Shown here: piece by piece, positions 1 to 8,465 of the stretch | How the letters are laid out: each line of letters begins with the position of its first letter | Position numbering within the stretch: the stretch's first letter is position 1 | Assembly (NCBI GenBank): GCA_028868535.1 | Contig: JAGWUH010000011.1 | Coordinates: 25,496-89,495, forward strand | Length of the DNA stretch: 64,000 bases | DNA from: Sphingomonadales bacterium | GTDB lineage: Bacteria; Pseudomonadota; Alphaproteobacteria; Sphingomonadales; Sphingomonadaceae | Direction: 5' to 3' | Translations under genes and position numbers: made by a program | Notes under the pieces: model-generated | What the model saw: only the letters and a program-made list of their open reading frames with translations | Told to the model about the DNA's origin: nothing | Database searches by the model: none

Positions 1-1860
1 AAGGAGCGGCCGTTCCTGCCCGGCGAGTTCGTCACCACCGAGAGCGGCACCGGCCTCGTCCACATGGCGCCGGACCACGGCGAGGACGACTTCCTGCTGT
101 GCAAGCACTACAAGATCGACCCGGTGTTTCCGGTCGAGGGTGACGGCAGGTATCGCGCCGACTGGTTGTGGCTGGGCGGCGAAGGCAGCGTCATCAATCC
201 GAAATTCAACGCGCCCGACGGGCCGATCTGCACGGCGCTGCGCGAGGCGGGCGGGCTTCTTGCCGCCAGCGCGGACTACAAGCACTCCTACCCGCATTCG
301 TGGCGATCGAAGGCCAAGGTCATCTTCCGCTGCACGCCGCAGTGGTTCGTGCCGATGGACAAGCAGATCGACCGAGCCGACCCGGACGCCGATCCGTTCG
401 ACCTCGATTCGCTGCTGAGCCCGCAGACGCTGCGCGAGAAGGCCAAGCAGGCGATCGCCGACACGCGCTTCGTGCCGGAAAAGGGGCGCAACCGCATCGG
501 CAGCATGGTCGAGGGACGGCCCGACTGGGTGCTGAGCCGACAGCGCGCCTGGGGCGTGCCGATCACGCTGTTCGTCGAGCGCAAGACCGGGCAGTACCTG
601 AAGGACGAGGGCGTCTATGCCCGCATCATCGCCGCTGTGCGCGAGCAGGGGGTGGACGCCTGGTCCGATGCCAACGTCGCGCATTTCCTGGGCGAGGGGC
701 GCGACCCGGCCGATTACGAGCGCGTCACCGACATTCTCGACGTCTGGTTCGATTCGGGCTGCACGCACGCGTTCGTGCTCGAATCGGGACGCTGGCCCGA
801 GCTGCGCTGGCCGGCCGACCTCTACCTCGAGGGCAGCGACCAGCATCGCGGCTGGTTCCAGTCGTCGCTGCTCGAGGCCTGCGCGACGCGCGGGCGGGCG
901 CCGTACGACGCGGTGCTGACGCACGGGTTCACGATGGATTCGAAGGGCATGAAGATGTCCAAGAGCCTCGGCAACACCGTCGATCCGATCAAGGTGATGG
1001 AGATCTATGGCGCCGACATCATCCGGCTGTGGGCGCTGTCGGTCGACTATACCGAGGACCACCGCATCGGCGACGAGATCCTGAAGGGCGTCGCCGACCA
1101 GTATCGCAAGCTGCGCAACACCTTCCGCTACCTGCTGGGCGCGCTCGACGGGTTCGGCGAGGGCGAGCGGGTGGCCGACGTGGCGGCGATGCCGGAGCTG
1201 GAACGCTACGTCCTGGCGCTGCTGGCGCGGCTGGACGGCACGCTGCGGCAGGCGACGGCGGACTTTGATTTCAACACTTATGTCCGCGCGCTGACCGATT
1301 TCTGCAACGAGGACTTGTCGGCGTTCTTCTTCGATATCCGCAAGGATTGCCTCTATTGCGACGCGCCCGACGATCCGAAGCGCAAGGCCTATCGCAGCGT
1401 GCTCGACGTGCTGTTCCACGCGCTGGTTCGCTATGCGGCGCCGGTGCTGGTGTTCACCGCCGAGGAGGTGTGGGGCAGCCGCTATCCCGACGCGGGCAGC
1501 GTGCACCTGCTGGAGTGGCCCGAACTGCCGGCGGCGGACGACGCCGCGCTGGTCGAGCGTTGGGCCGGACTGCGCGCGCTGCGCGGGCAGGTCCTCGAGG
1601 CGATCGAGCCGCTGCGGCGCGAGAAGGTGCTGGGATCGGGGCTGGAGGCCGAAGTGACGGTGCCGGCCGACGCGCCTGCCGGCGATCTCGAGGAACTGTT
1701 CATCACCGCGACCGTGCGGCGCGGCGACGCCCTGGCGGTGGCGCGCACCGCCCAGCACAAGTGCGGGCGCTGCTGGCGGCACCTGCCCGAGGTGCACGAG
1801 GACGGCGCGCTCTGTTCACGCTGCGAACAGGTTGTCGAGGGCATGGACGCGACGGCATGA
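1..1860 (+). CDS. ileS: isoleucyl-tRNA synthetase, C-terminal part (cut by the window edge)
   Basis: Class I aminoacyl-tRNA synthetase that charges tRNA-Ile in the cytoplasm. The open frame runs in from base 1, so about 619 C-terminal residues are seen of a family length near 940-970; the HIGH motif lies outside the window. The KMSKS signature is encoded at 952-966 (context GMKMSKSLGNTVDP) and is preceded by the tail of the editing domain (ESGTGLVHMAPDHGEDDF) and the DVWFDSG and SDQHRGWF segments typical of IleRS. The C-terminus carries the CxxC...CxxC zinc finger (KCGRCW, CSRCEQ). Its stop overlaps the lspA start (ATGA), so the two are probably translationally coupled. Confidence 0.97.
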   Translation, partial: KERPFLPGEFVTTESGTGLVHMAPDHGEDDFLLCKHYKIDPVFPVEGDGRYRADWLWLGGEGSVINPKFNAPDGPICTALREAGGLLAASADYKHSYPHSWRSKAKVIFRCTPQWFVPMDKQIDRADPDADPFDLDSLLSPQTLREKAKQAIADTRFVPEKGRNRIGSMVEGRPDWVLSRQRAWGVPITLFVERKTGQYLKDEGVYARIIAAVREQGVDAWSDANVAHFLGEGRDPADYERVTDILDVWFDSGCTHAFVLESGRWPELRWPADLYLEGSDQHRGWFQSSLLEACATRGRAPYDAVLTHGFTMDSKGMKMSKSLGNTVDPIKVMEIYGADIIRLWALSVDYTEDHRIGDEILKGVADQYRKLRNTFRYLLGALDGFGEGERVADVAAMPELERYVLALLARLDGTLRQATADFDFNTYVRALTDFCNEDLSAFFFDIRKDCLYCDAPDDPKRKAYRSVLDVLFHALVRYAAPVLVFTAEEVWGSRYPDAGSVHLLEWPELPAADDAALVERWAGLRALRGQVLEAIEPLRREKVLGSGLEAEVTVPADAPAGDLEELFITATVRRGDALAVARTAQHKCGRCWRHLPEVHEDGALCSRCEQVVEGMDATA

Positions 1861-2387
1861 CCCCGCGTCCGATCCCTGTGGCCCGCGTTCGCGCCATCGG
1901 CCTTGCCGTGGCGGCCTCGACGTTCGCGCTCGACCAGATCGTCAAGTGGGCGATGCTGGGGCCGCTGCGCCTGCGCGAGGTGGGGCAGATCGTGCTGCTG
2001 CCGGTGTTCAACTTCACCTTCACGATGAACACCGGGGTCAGTCTCGGCCTGCTGACCGCCGGTTCGGACGCGCAGCGCTGGGCGCTGGTGGCGATGACCG
2101 GGGCTATCGCCGCAGTGGTGCTGGTGTGGCTGCTGCGCGAGCGGCGGCCGGGGGACGTCGCGGCGCTGGGACTCGTGCTGGGCGGCGCGCTCGGCAATAT
2201 CCTCGATCGCGTCTGGCACGGCTATGTCGTCGATTATGCCGATCTGCACTTCGGCACGTTCCGCCCGTTCCTCGTCTTCAACCTGGCCGATGCGGCGATC
2301 AGCATCGGCGTCCTGATTATCCTTGCCCGCTCGTTCCTTTCGCGCGAAAAGCGCGACGACGCGGGTGAGCCCGCCCCGGAGAGTTGA
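1857..2387 (+). CDS. lspA: signal peptidase II (prolipoprotein signal peptidase)
   Basis: Inner-membrane aspartyl protease that removes signal peptides from lipid-modified prolipoproteins. The 176-residue product has the family length and four hydrophobic segments. The family blocks are visible: MNTGVSLGLL near residue 57, GNILDRV with the first catalytic Asp at 117, and FNLADAAIS with the second at 145. The start ATG overlaps the ileS stop by four bases. The usual block reads N-x-G-x-A-F-G; here it is NTGVSLGL, a minor variant. The next gene encodes a lipoprotein, a likely substrate. Confidence 0.95.
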   Translation: MTPRPIPVARVRAIGLAVAASTFALDQIVKWAMLGPLRLREVGQIVLLPVFNFTFTMNTGVSLGLLTAGSDAQRWALVAMTGAIAAVVLVWLLRERRPGDVAALGLVLGGALGNILDRVWHGYVVDYADLHFGTFRPFLVFNLADAAISIGVLIILARSFLSREKRDDAGEPAPES

Positions 2388-2393
2388 TACCCC

Positions 2394-2804
2394 ATGCGCA
2401 AAGTCACCGCCATCGCGCTCGCGAGCGTCACCACCCTGCTGCTGGCCGGCTGCGGCCACGGCGGCCTGCTCAGCCGCACGCGGCCCGACGAGTTTGCGGT
2501 GCAGCGCCAGGCGCCGCTGCTGGTGCCGCCCGATTTCGCGCTGACCCCCCCGCAGCCGGGGACGCCGCGACCGAGCGCCGCGGGTTCGCAGCAGGAAACG
2601 CTGGACGCGCTGTTCGGCGGGCCGGCGCCGCGCAGCGAGGTCGAGCGCCGCACCATCAGCCGCGCCGGATCGCCCGAGCCGGGCATCCGCTCGACCGTCG
2701 GCGACCCGCAGACCCACGCCGTGGCCAAGGGTTCGGTGACGCGCGACATCCTGGCGGCGCCCGAGGGCGACGGCCGCGAGGCGCAGGCGAGCGTCGCCGG
2801 CTGA
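2394..2804 (+). CDS. DUF3035-family lipoprotein (BamF-like)
   Basis: Predicted outer-membrane lipoprotein of 136 residues. It has a short basic N-terminus, a hydrophobic stretch and a lipobox LLAGC with the lipidated Cys at 20, followed by a Pro/Arg-rich tail containing the LLVPPDFALTPP segment typical of DUF3035. Members in some alphaproteobacteria have been linked to the outer-membrane beta-barrel assembly machinery as BamF; that role here is inferred from family only. It starts six bases after the lspA stop and is probably co-transcribed with ileS-lspA. Confidence 0.75.
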   Translation: MRKVTAIALASVTTLLLAGCGHGGLLSRTRPDEFAVQRQAPLLVPPDFALTPPQPGTPRPSAAGSQQETLDALFGGPAPRSEVERRTISRAGSPEPGIRSTVGDPQTHAVAKGSVTRDILAAPEGDGREAQASVAG

Positions 2805-2836
2805 ACGTCGTTGGCGCCGGGTTAGCGCACGGTCAG

Positions 2837-2916
2837 CGGCACGGCGGCACGGCGGCACGGCGATTGCCGGACCGGATTGCCGGAACCGGACTGCATGTAC
2901 CGGACTGCAGGTACCG
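2837..2916. repeat. short tandem repeats between convergent genes
   Basis: Three perfect copies of the 8-base unit CGGCACGG (2837-2860) are followed by four degenerate 13-14-base units (2863-2916) of the form ATTGCCGGACCGG / ACTGCAGGTACCG. The tract fills the gap between the convergent DUF3035 and cation-pump genes. It looks like slippage-prone filler; no terminator with a T run is visible. Confidence 0.7.
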
Positions 2917-2939
2917 ATCCGGCCTTTTCACGCGACGCT

Positions 2940-3875
2940 CTATTCGGCGGCGAGCACGTCCTCGGCCGCGAAGCCTTTCTCGTCGACCAGGCCTTCGGGA
3001 TCGGGGTGGATGAGGATCTCGATGCCGGGGAACTCCGCGAGCAGCTTGGCCTCGATCTCGTCCATCACGCGGTGCGCGGCGGCGACCGACATCGCGCCGT
3101 CGACCCAGACGTGGAACTGGACGAAATCGCGGTTGCCCGAAGTGCGGGTGCGCAGGTCGTGGACGCCGCGCAGCTCCGGATGGCGGCCGAGCACCTCGAT
3201 GAAGCGGGCCTTCTTGTCCTCCGGCCACTCCCGATCCATGAGCTGGAAGATCGCCTCCTGCGAGGCGCGCCAGGCGCCCCAGCCGAGCCAGGCGGCAATG
3301 CCCAGGCCGAACAGCGGGTCCGCGCCGCGCACGCCGAGGTAGTGATCGAGCGCCAGCGCGGCGATCACCGCGAGGTTGACCGCGAGATCGGCCTGGTAGT
3401 GCATGTGATCGGTGGCGATGGCGACGCTGGCGGTGCGGCTGAGGACGTGGCGCTGCCACGCCAGCAGCGCCAGCGTCCCGGCGATGGCGATGAACGAGAC
3501 GACGATGCCGCCTTCCGCCGAGCCGACGCGCTGGCCGGACAGCAGTTGCTGGCCCGAATGGACGGCCAGCGTCAACGCCGAGATCGCGATCAGCACGACC
3601 TGGAACACCGCCGAGAGCGCCTCCGCCTTGCCATGGCCGAAGCGGTGATGGCGATCATCGGGCAGGCCGGCGACCCAGACCCCGGCGAGCGTGGCGACGC
3701 TGGAGACGAGATCGAGCACGGTATCGGCAAGACTGCCGAGCATCGCGGTGGAGCCGGTGGTCCACGCCGCCCAGCCCTTGAGCAGGACCAGCAGCGTGGC
3801 CATCGAGATGCTGGCATAGGCTGCGCTGCGGTTGAGCGCGGCGGCCTGCGGCATGGCGGGTGCGGCGGTGCTCAT
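2940..3875 (-). CDS. cation diffusion facilitator family efflux pump (FieF-like)
   Basis: Proton-driven divalent metal exporter (Zn, Fe, Cd or Co in the family) of the inner membrane; 311 residues. The N-terminal half shows the family transmembrane blocks, with the metal-site motif SLADTVLDL near residue 48, the loop DRHHRFGHGKAEAL, and ATDHMHYQADL for the second half of the site. The C-terminal 80 residues form the cytoplasmic ferredoxin-like domain (HPDPEGL). Its ATG overlaps the pdxH stop by four bases, so both are in one transcript. The exact metal cannot be read from sequence. Confidence 0.9.
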   Translation of the reverse strand: MSTAAPAMPQAAALNRSAAYASISMATLLVLLKGWAAWTTGSTAMLGSLADTVLDLVSSVATLAGVWVAGLPDDRHHRFGHGKAEALSAVFQVVLIAISALTLAVHSGQQLLSGQRVGSAEGGIVVSFIAIAGTLALLAWQRHVLSRTASVAIATDHMHYQADLAVNLAVIAALALDHYLGVRGADPLFGLGIAAWLGWGAWRASQEAIFQLMDREWPEDKKARFIEVLGRHPELRGVHDLRTRTSGNRDFVQFHVWVDGAMSVAAAHRVMDEIEAKLLAEFPGIEILIHPDPEGLVDEKGFAAEDVLAAE

Positions 3876-4513
3876 GGATAGAGCAGCGTGCTGGTCCAGC
3901 CGCCGTCGGCCGCGCGGGTGAAGCGGCGGCGTTCGTGCAGGCGGTGCGGGCGATCGATCCAGAACTCGATCGCGGAAGGGGTCAGCAGGTAGCCGCCCCA
4001 GTGCGGCGGGCGGGGCACGTCGCGCCCGTCGAAGGTTTCGCGCGCGGCCTCGTAGCGGGCGACGAAGGTGGCGCGGCTGTCGAGCGGGGCGGACTGGTCG
4101 CTGGCCTGTGCGCCGAGCTGCGAATCGCGGGCGCGGCTGGCGAAGTAGGCATCGGCGGTGGCGGCATCGACCGGGCTGAGCGGGCCTTCGATGCGGACCT
4201 GGCGGCGCAGCGACTTCCAGTGGAACAGCAGCGCGGCATGGGGGTTGGCGGCGAGTTCGCCACCCTTGCGGCTGTGGCCGTTGGTGTAGAAGATGAAACC
4301 GCCCTTCCCCAGCAGGTCCGGTCCGTTGCCCTTGAGCAGCACCATGCGCACCGAGGGCAGGCCATCCGGCGTGGCCGTGGCCAGCGCCATCGCGTTCGAA
4401 TCGTTGGGCTCCGCCGCGCGCGCCTCGCGCATCCAGTCGTCGAACATTGCGTAGGGATCGCCGTGGGGGATAACCTCGCCGGCGAGACCGGGGGCGGCAC
4501 TGTCTTCGTTCAC
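3872..4513 (-). CDS. pdxH: pyridoxamine 5'-phosphate oxidase
   Basis: FMN-dependent oxidase converting pyridoxine- or pyridoxamine-5'-phosphate to pyridoxal-5'-phosphate, the last step of vitamin B6 synthesis and salvage. The 213-residue length fits. Family blocks are present: DPYAMFDDWMREA near the N-terminus, NAMALATATPDGLPSVRMVLLKG for FMN binding, and a C-terminus with RLHERRRF...WTSTLLYP. It is first in a two-gene reverse unit with the cation pump and diverges from the dnaJ-like gene across 134 bases. Confidence 0.95.
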   Translation of the reverse strand: MNEDSAAPGLAGEVIPHGDPYAMFDDWMREARAAEPNDSNAMALATATPDGLPSVRMVLLKGNGPDLLGKGGFIFYTNGHSRKGGELAANPHAALLFHWKSLRRQVRIEGPLSPVDAATADAYFASRARDSQLGAQASDQSAPLDSRATFVARYEAARETFDGRDVPRPPHWGGYLLTPSAIEFWIDRPHRLHERRRFTRAADGGWTSTLLYP

Positions 4514-4647
4514 GGCGGGACCTGCGTTGTGGAGCGATTCGGATCGTGCGGGCGGCGACCGATCACCGCCGCGCAGACATAGCCCGTTGCACGGAAAGTG
4601 GAAAGCGCGCCTTGTCTCAGGTCAATCGGCAACCTAGCTAGGGGCCC

Positions 4648-5577
4648 ATGGCAACGGACCCTTACGCGACCCTGGGCATTTCGCGCGACGCCAGCGAGAA
4701 GGACGTCAAATCGGCCTATCGCCGGCTGGCGAAGGAACTGCATCCCGACCGCAACCAGGACAACCCGAAGGCGGCCGAGCGGTTTTCCGAAGTGACGCGC
4801 GCCTATGACCTGCTGTCCGACAAGGACAAGCGCGCCCGTTTCGACCGCGGCGAGATCGACATCGACGGCAATCCGACGATGAACTTCGGCGGTGGCGGGT
4901 TCGGCGGCGGCGGTCAGCGCGGGTTCCGGCAGGAGGACTTCGCGAATTTCGGCGGCGGCGAGGGCATCGACCTCGGCGACATCCTGGGCGGCATGTTCGG
5001 CGGTGGCCGGGGGGGCGGCTTCGGCGGCGGTTTCGGGGGCGGGCAGCGCGCCGCGCCGCGCGGGCGCAACACCCAGTACCGGCTGAAAGTGGGATTTGCC
5101 GACGCGGCGACGCGCGCGCCGCAGCGGATCACGCTGGGCGACGGCAAGACCATCGACCTCAAGCTGCCAGCGGGAGTCGAGGACGGCACGCAGATGCGGC
5201 TGGCGGGCAAGGGCGAGCCGGGGCCGGGCGGCGCCGGCGACGCGCTGGTGACGATCGCCATCGAGCCGCACCCGTTCTTCACGCGCGACGGCGACAACGT
5301 GCGGCTGGACCTGCCGGTCACGCTCGACGAGGCGGTGGGCGGCGCCAAGGTCAAGGTGCCGACGGTGGAAGGGCCGGTGATGCTGACGGTGGCGCCGGGG
5401 ACGAGTTCCGGGCGCACGCTGCGGCTGAAGGGGCGCGGCTTCTCGCGCAAGGACGGCACCCGCGGCGACCAGTTGGTGACGCTGCAGATCACCCTGCCCG
5501 AGAGCGACGCCGACCTGGCCGCGCGGCTCGAGGGCTGGCGCGATTCGCGCAATCCGCGCGCGAAGCTCGGCGTCTGA
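4648..5577 (+). CDS. DnaJ-type co-chaperone without zinc finger (CbpA/DnaJ-C-like)
   Basis: J-domain protein that stimulates the ATPase of DnaK. Residues 4-70 form the J domain with the invariant HPD at 32-34. A Gly/Phe-rich linker follows (about residues 80-140, many GGG and GGF runs), then the two DnaJ C-terminal beta domains, with no CxxCxGxG repeats. The 309-residue length and missing zinc finger match the CbpA class, not DnaJ itself. The start ATG at 4648 gives the canonical MATDPYATLGI opening. Confidence 0.9.
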   Translation: MATDPYATLGISRDASEKDVKSAYRRLAKELHPDRNQDNPKAAERFSEVTRAYDLLSDKDKRARFDRGEIDIDGNPTMNFGGGGFGGGGQRGFRQEDFANFGGGEGIDLGDILGGMFGGGRGGGFGGGFGGGQRAAPRGRNTQYRLKVGFADAATRAPQRITLGDGKTIDLKLPAGVEDGTQMRLAGKGEPGPGGAGDALVTIAIEPHPFFTRDGDNVRLDLPVTLDEAVGGAKVKVPTVEGPVMLTVAPGTSSGRTLRLKGRGFSRKDGTRGDQLVTLQITLPESDADLAARLEGWRDSRNPRAKLGV

Positions 5578-5613
5578 GCGGCGTGGCGGCGCGACCTTCC
5601 TTCGGCCGGACCG

Positions 5614-6654
5614 ATGCCCGGCGGCGGCGCTGATACCTCTCCCAAGGTCGCGCGGACGCCCGAGGGCCGGCGCCGGGTGGCGCGGCGCTGGCAACAGCAC
5701 CTCGACCGCCACGAGGGCGACGAGGGCGAGCGGCCATGGCAGCGGGTCGGGCCGGGCAGCCACGTCTGGGTGGTGGCGCAGCGGGTGATCGTCGGCGTCT
5801 GGCAGGACGGCTTCATCCATGCCGGCAACCTCGCCTACATGGGCATCCTCGCGCTGTTTCCGTTCTTCATCACCGTCGCCGCGATCTTCTCCGCGCTCGG
5901 CGCGGGGGCGCAGGGGGCGAGTTCCGCCCATGCCTTCCTGACGGCGCTGCCGCCGATGGTGGCGCGGACGCTGGAGCCGGTGGCCGTCGGGGTGATGGAG
6001 GCGCGGCACGGCTGGCTGCTGTGGGTGGGCGGCGTGGTCGGGCTGTGGACGGTGACGAGCCTGGTCGAGACGATCCGCGACATCCTGCACCGCGCCTATG
6101 GCGTCGCCCCCGGCACCGCGTTCCTGCGCAACCGGGCGCTGTCCGGGCTGATGACGCTGGCCGCGGTGGTCCTGCTGCTGGTCTCGCTCTATGCGCAGGT
6201 GGCGCTGGCCTCGATCGAGCAGATCGTGGCGCTGCGCTTTCCGCACCTGCACCCGCTGGGAGGGCCGATGAGCTTCACCCACCTGGTCCCGGCGCTGGTG
6301 CTGTTCGGATCGATCTACCTGCTGTTCGTGGTGCTGACGCCGGCCGCCTACCGGCGCGGCGGCTGCCCGATGTGGCCGGGCGCGGTGCTGGTGACGCTGT
6401 GGTGGGGCGTCGTCAGCCTGGCGTTGCCGGTGCTGCTGCACGTCGTGTTCAAGTACGACCTGACGTACGGGAGCCTCGCCGGGGTGATGATCGCGCTTTT
6501 CTTTTTCTGGCTCGTCGGGCTAGGGATGGTGACAGGCGCCGAGCTCAATGCCGCGCTGGCCCAGTCGCCGGAGGAACGCGACATGCTGGGCCAGGCGGAC
6601 AATCGCGAGAGGGCCGGGCGTGCAGGGCAGGAACAACGGGATCTGAACGAATGA
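5614..6654 (+). CDS. YihY/BrkB-family inner-membrane protein
   Basis: Polytopic membrane protein of 346 residues with about six hydrophobic segments after a basic N-terminal region. The family opening GNLAYMGILALFPFFITVAA lies near residue 70, and the end (YGSLAGVMIALFFFWLVGLGMVTGAELNAAL) is also typical. The family was once called ribonuclease BN or virulence factor BrkB; its function is not established. The stop overlaps the fabI start (ATGA), so the two are likely coupled. Confidence 0.88.
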   Translation: MPGGGADTSPKVARTPEGRRRVARRWQQHLDRHEGDEGERPWQRVGPGSHVWVVAQRVIVGVWQDGFIHAGNLAYMGILALFPFFITVAAIFSALGAGAQGASSAHAFLTALPPMVARTLEPVAVGVMEARHGWLLWVGGVVGLWTVTSLVETIRDILHRAYGVAPGTAFLRNRALSGLMTLAAVVLLLVSLYAQVALASIEQIVALRFPHLHPLGGPMSFTHLVPALVLFGSIYLLFVVLTPAAYRRGGCPMWPGAVLVTLWWGVVSLALPVLLHVVFKYDLTYGSLAGVMIALFFFWLVGLGMVTGAELNAALAQSPEERDMLGQADNRERAGRAGQEQRDLNE

Positions 6655-7454
6655 CGGGATTGATGCAGGGCAAACGCGGCTTGATCATGGGCCTCGCCAA
6701 CGACAAGTCCCTGGCCTGGGGCATCGCCAAAAGGCTGCACGAACAGGGTGCGGAACTGGCCTTCAGCTATCCGAACGCGGCGATCGAGAAGCGGGTGCGG
6801 CCGCTGGCCGAGCAGCTCGGCGCCGATTTCGTGTTCCCGTGCGATGTCGGCGACATGGCGGCGCTGGACGAGGCGTTCGCGACGCTTGCCAGCCGCTGGC
6901 CGACGATCGACTTCATCGTCCACGCCATCGGCGCCTCGGACAAGAACGAGTTGCGCGGTCGCTATTGCGACACCAGCCTCGACAACTTCCTGAACACGAT
7001 GAACATCTCGGTGTTCAGCCTGACCGCGGTCGCGCAGCGGGCGATTCCGCTGATGCCGAACGGCGGCTCGATCCTGACGCTGACCTATTACGGCGCCGAG
7101 AAGGTGGTGCCGCACTACAACGTCATGGGCGTGGCGAAATCGGCGCTGGAGACCAGCGTCAAGTACCTCGCCGCCGACCTGGGCCGCGACGCCATCCGCG
7201 TCAACGCGATCTCGGCCGGGCCGATCCGCACGCTGGCAGCCAGCGGCATCGGCGATTTCAACCTGATCCTCAAGTGGAACGAGCTGAACGCGCCGCTGGG
7301 CCGCAACGTGACGATCGAGGATGTCGGCGGGGCCGGGCTGTACATGCTGTCGGACCTGAGCGCCGGGGTGACGGGCGAGATCCACCATGTCGATGCCGGG
7401 TATAACGTGATCGGCATGAAACGCGAAGACGCCCCCGACATATCGCTTGTCTGA
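6651..7454 (+). CDS. fabI: enoyl-[acyl-carrier-protein] reductase (NADH)
   Basis: Reduces trans-2-enoyl-ACP in the final step of each fatty-acid elongation cycle. The 267-residue product has the FabI nucleotide loop (GLANDKSLAWGIA) and catalytic residues Tyr146, Tyr156 and Lys163, the same numbers as E. coli FabI. The ATG overlaps the stop of the membrane protein upstream; an alternative ATG four codons in (MQGKRG) would also give a normal FabI. It is convergent with the response regulator, with an inverted repeat between them. Confidence 0.96.
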   Translation: MTGLMQGKRGLIMGLANDKSLAWGIAKRLHEQGAELAFSYPNAAIEKRVRPLAEQLGADFVFPCDVGDMAALDEAFATLASRWPTIDFIVHAIGASDKNELRGRYCDTSLDNFLNTMNISVFSLTAVAQRAIPLMPNGGSILTLTYYGAEKVVPHYNVMGVAKSALETSVKYLAADLGRDAIRVNAISAGPIRTLAASGIGDFNLILKWNELNAPLGRNVTIEDVGGAGLYMLSDLSAGVTGEIHHVDAGYNVIGMKREDAPDISLV

Positions 7455-7457
7455 GGG

Positions 7458-7579
7458 GATTTGGCTGAGGCCGGGCTGCAAACGGCCGCTTTTCGTGCTT
7501 CCGGTGCTCACGGCCATTAAAGGCCGCTGCGCTCCGGGTCCCGAAAATCAGCCATTTTCGCTCCGGCCTGAGCCAAATC
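7458..7579. repeat. large imperfect inverted repeat between fabI and the response regulator gene
   Basis: The 17-base arms GATTTGGCTGAGGCCGG (7458-7474) and CCGGCCTGAGCCAAATC (7563-7579) pair at 16 of 17 positions. Inside lie smaller inverted repeats: GAAAAT/ATTTTC at 7543-7559 and GGCC/GGCC around 7512-7524. The element fills the gap of two convergent genes. It may act as a two-way terminator or be a dispersed palindromic element; no poly-T tract supports a classical terminator. Confidence 0.7.
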
Positions 7580-7618
7580 GATCAAACCGCACGAAATGGA
7601 ATGGGCGGGATTGCGCGC

Positions 7619-8416
7619 TCAGTGGACGAAGCGCGCCACGACGTCGCGGTAGGAGCGTGAGACCTTCACGTCGGCGCCGGATTCGAGGACCAGGAAGCAT
7701 TCGCCGTTGGTGTGCGGCTTGACCTGGCGGACGAGGTTCAGGTTGACGATCCACGAGCGGTGGACGCGCTGGAACACGCGCGGGTCGAGGCGGCGTTCGA
7801 GGTCCTTCATCGTCTCGCGCAGGATCAGCGAATTGTCCGCGGTGTAGATGCACATGTAGTCGCCGGCGGCCTCGATCCGCTCGATCGTGTCGACGTCGAC
7901 GCGGAAGATCTGGCCGCGGTCCTTGATGTTGATGAGCTTCTCGAAGCGGGCGGCGCCGTGCTCGTCGTCCTCGGGCATCGCCTCCATCGCATCGGGGGCG
8001 ACTTCGGCGAGCACGCTCTTGAGCTTTTCCGCTTCCTCCGCGAGGCGCTTCTCGCCGAGGCGGGTGCGGACGCGATCGAGCGTGTCGGCCAGCTTGTCCT
8101 CGTCGACCGGCTTCATCAGGTAATTGACGGCGTTCGCCTCGAACGCGCGAACCGCGTGCTCCTGGTAGGCGGTGACGAAGACGAACAGCGGGGGCTCGAT
8201 CTCCATCACCCCCTTGACCACCGAGAAACCGTCGAAGCCCGGCATCTGGATATCGAGGAACACGAGATCGGGCTTCTCGGTCTTGATCTTGCGGATCGCC
8301 TCGCGCCCGTTCGAGCAGGTGTCGATGATCTCGACATCGGGGAATTTCTCGAGGCGGAGCTGCAGGCCCTGGATGGCGAGCTTCTCATCGTCGACGAGAA
8401 TGGTGCGAATGGTCAT
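7619..8416 (-). CDS. LytTR-family response regulator
   Basis: Two-component response regulator of 265 residues. The receiver domain is at 1-120, with acidic residues 9-10 and phospho-acceptor Asp55 (LVFLDIQMPG), the conserved Thr in FVTAYQ and Lys in MKPVDEDKL. A charged linker leads to a LytTR DNA-binding domain at about 160-265 (VDTIERIEAAGDYMCIY, RVHRSWIVN). It would be phosphorylated by the LytS-type kinase encoded 49 bases upstream on the same strand. Targets are unknown. Confidence 0.92.
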   Translation of the reverse strand: MTIRTILVDDEKLAIQGLQLRLEKFPDVEIIDTCSNGREAIRKIKTEKPDLVFLDIQMPGFDGFSVVKGVMEIEPPLFVFVTAYQEHAVRAFEANAVNYLMKPVDEDKLADTLDRVRTRLGEKRLAEEAEKLKSVLAEVAPDAMEAMPEDDEHGAARFEKLINIKDRGQIFRVDVDTIERIEAAGDYMCIYTADNSLILRETMKDLERRLDPRVFQRVHRSWIVNLNLVRQVKPHTNGECFLVLESGADVKVSRSYRDVVARFVH

Positions 8417-8465
8417 GCGTCGGTACGTCCTGTTTCAGCCGGAAACGCGCGAACCCGGGAAAGGT

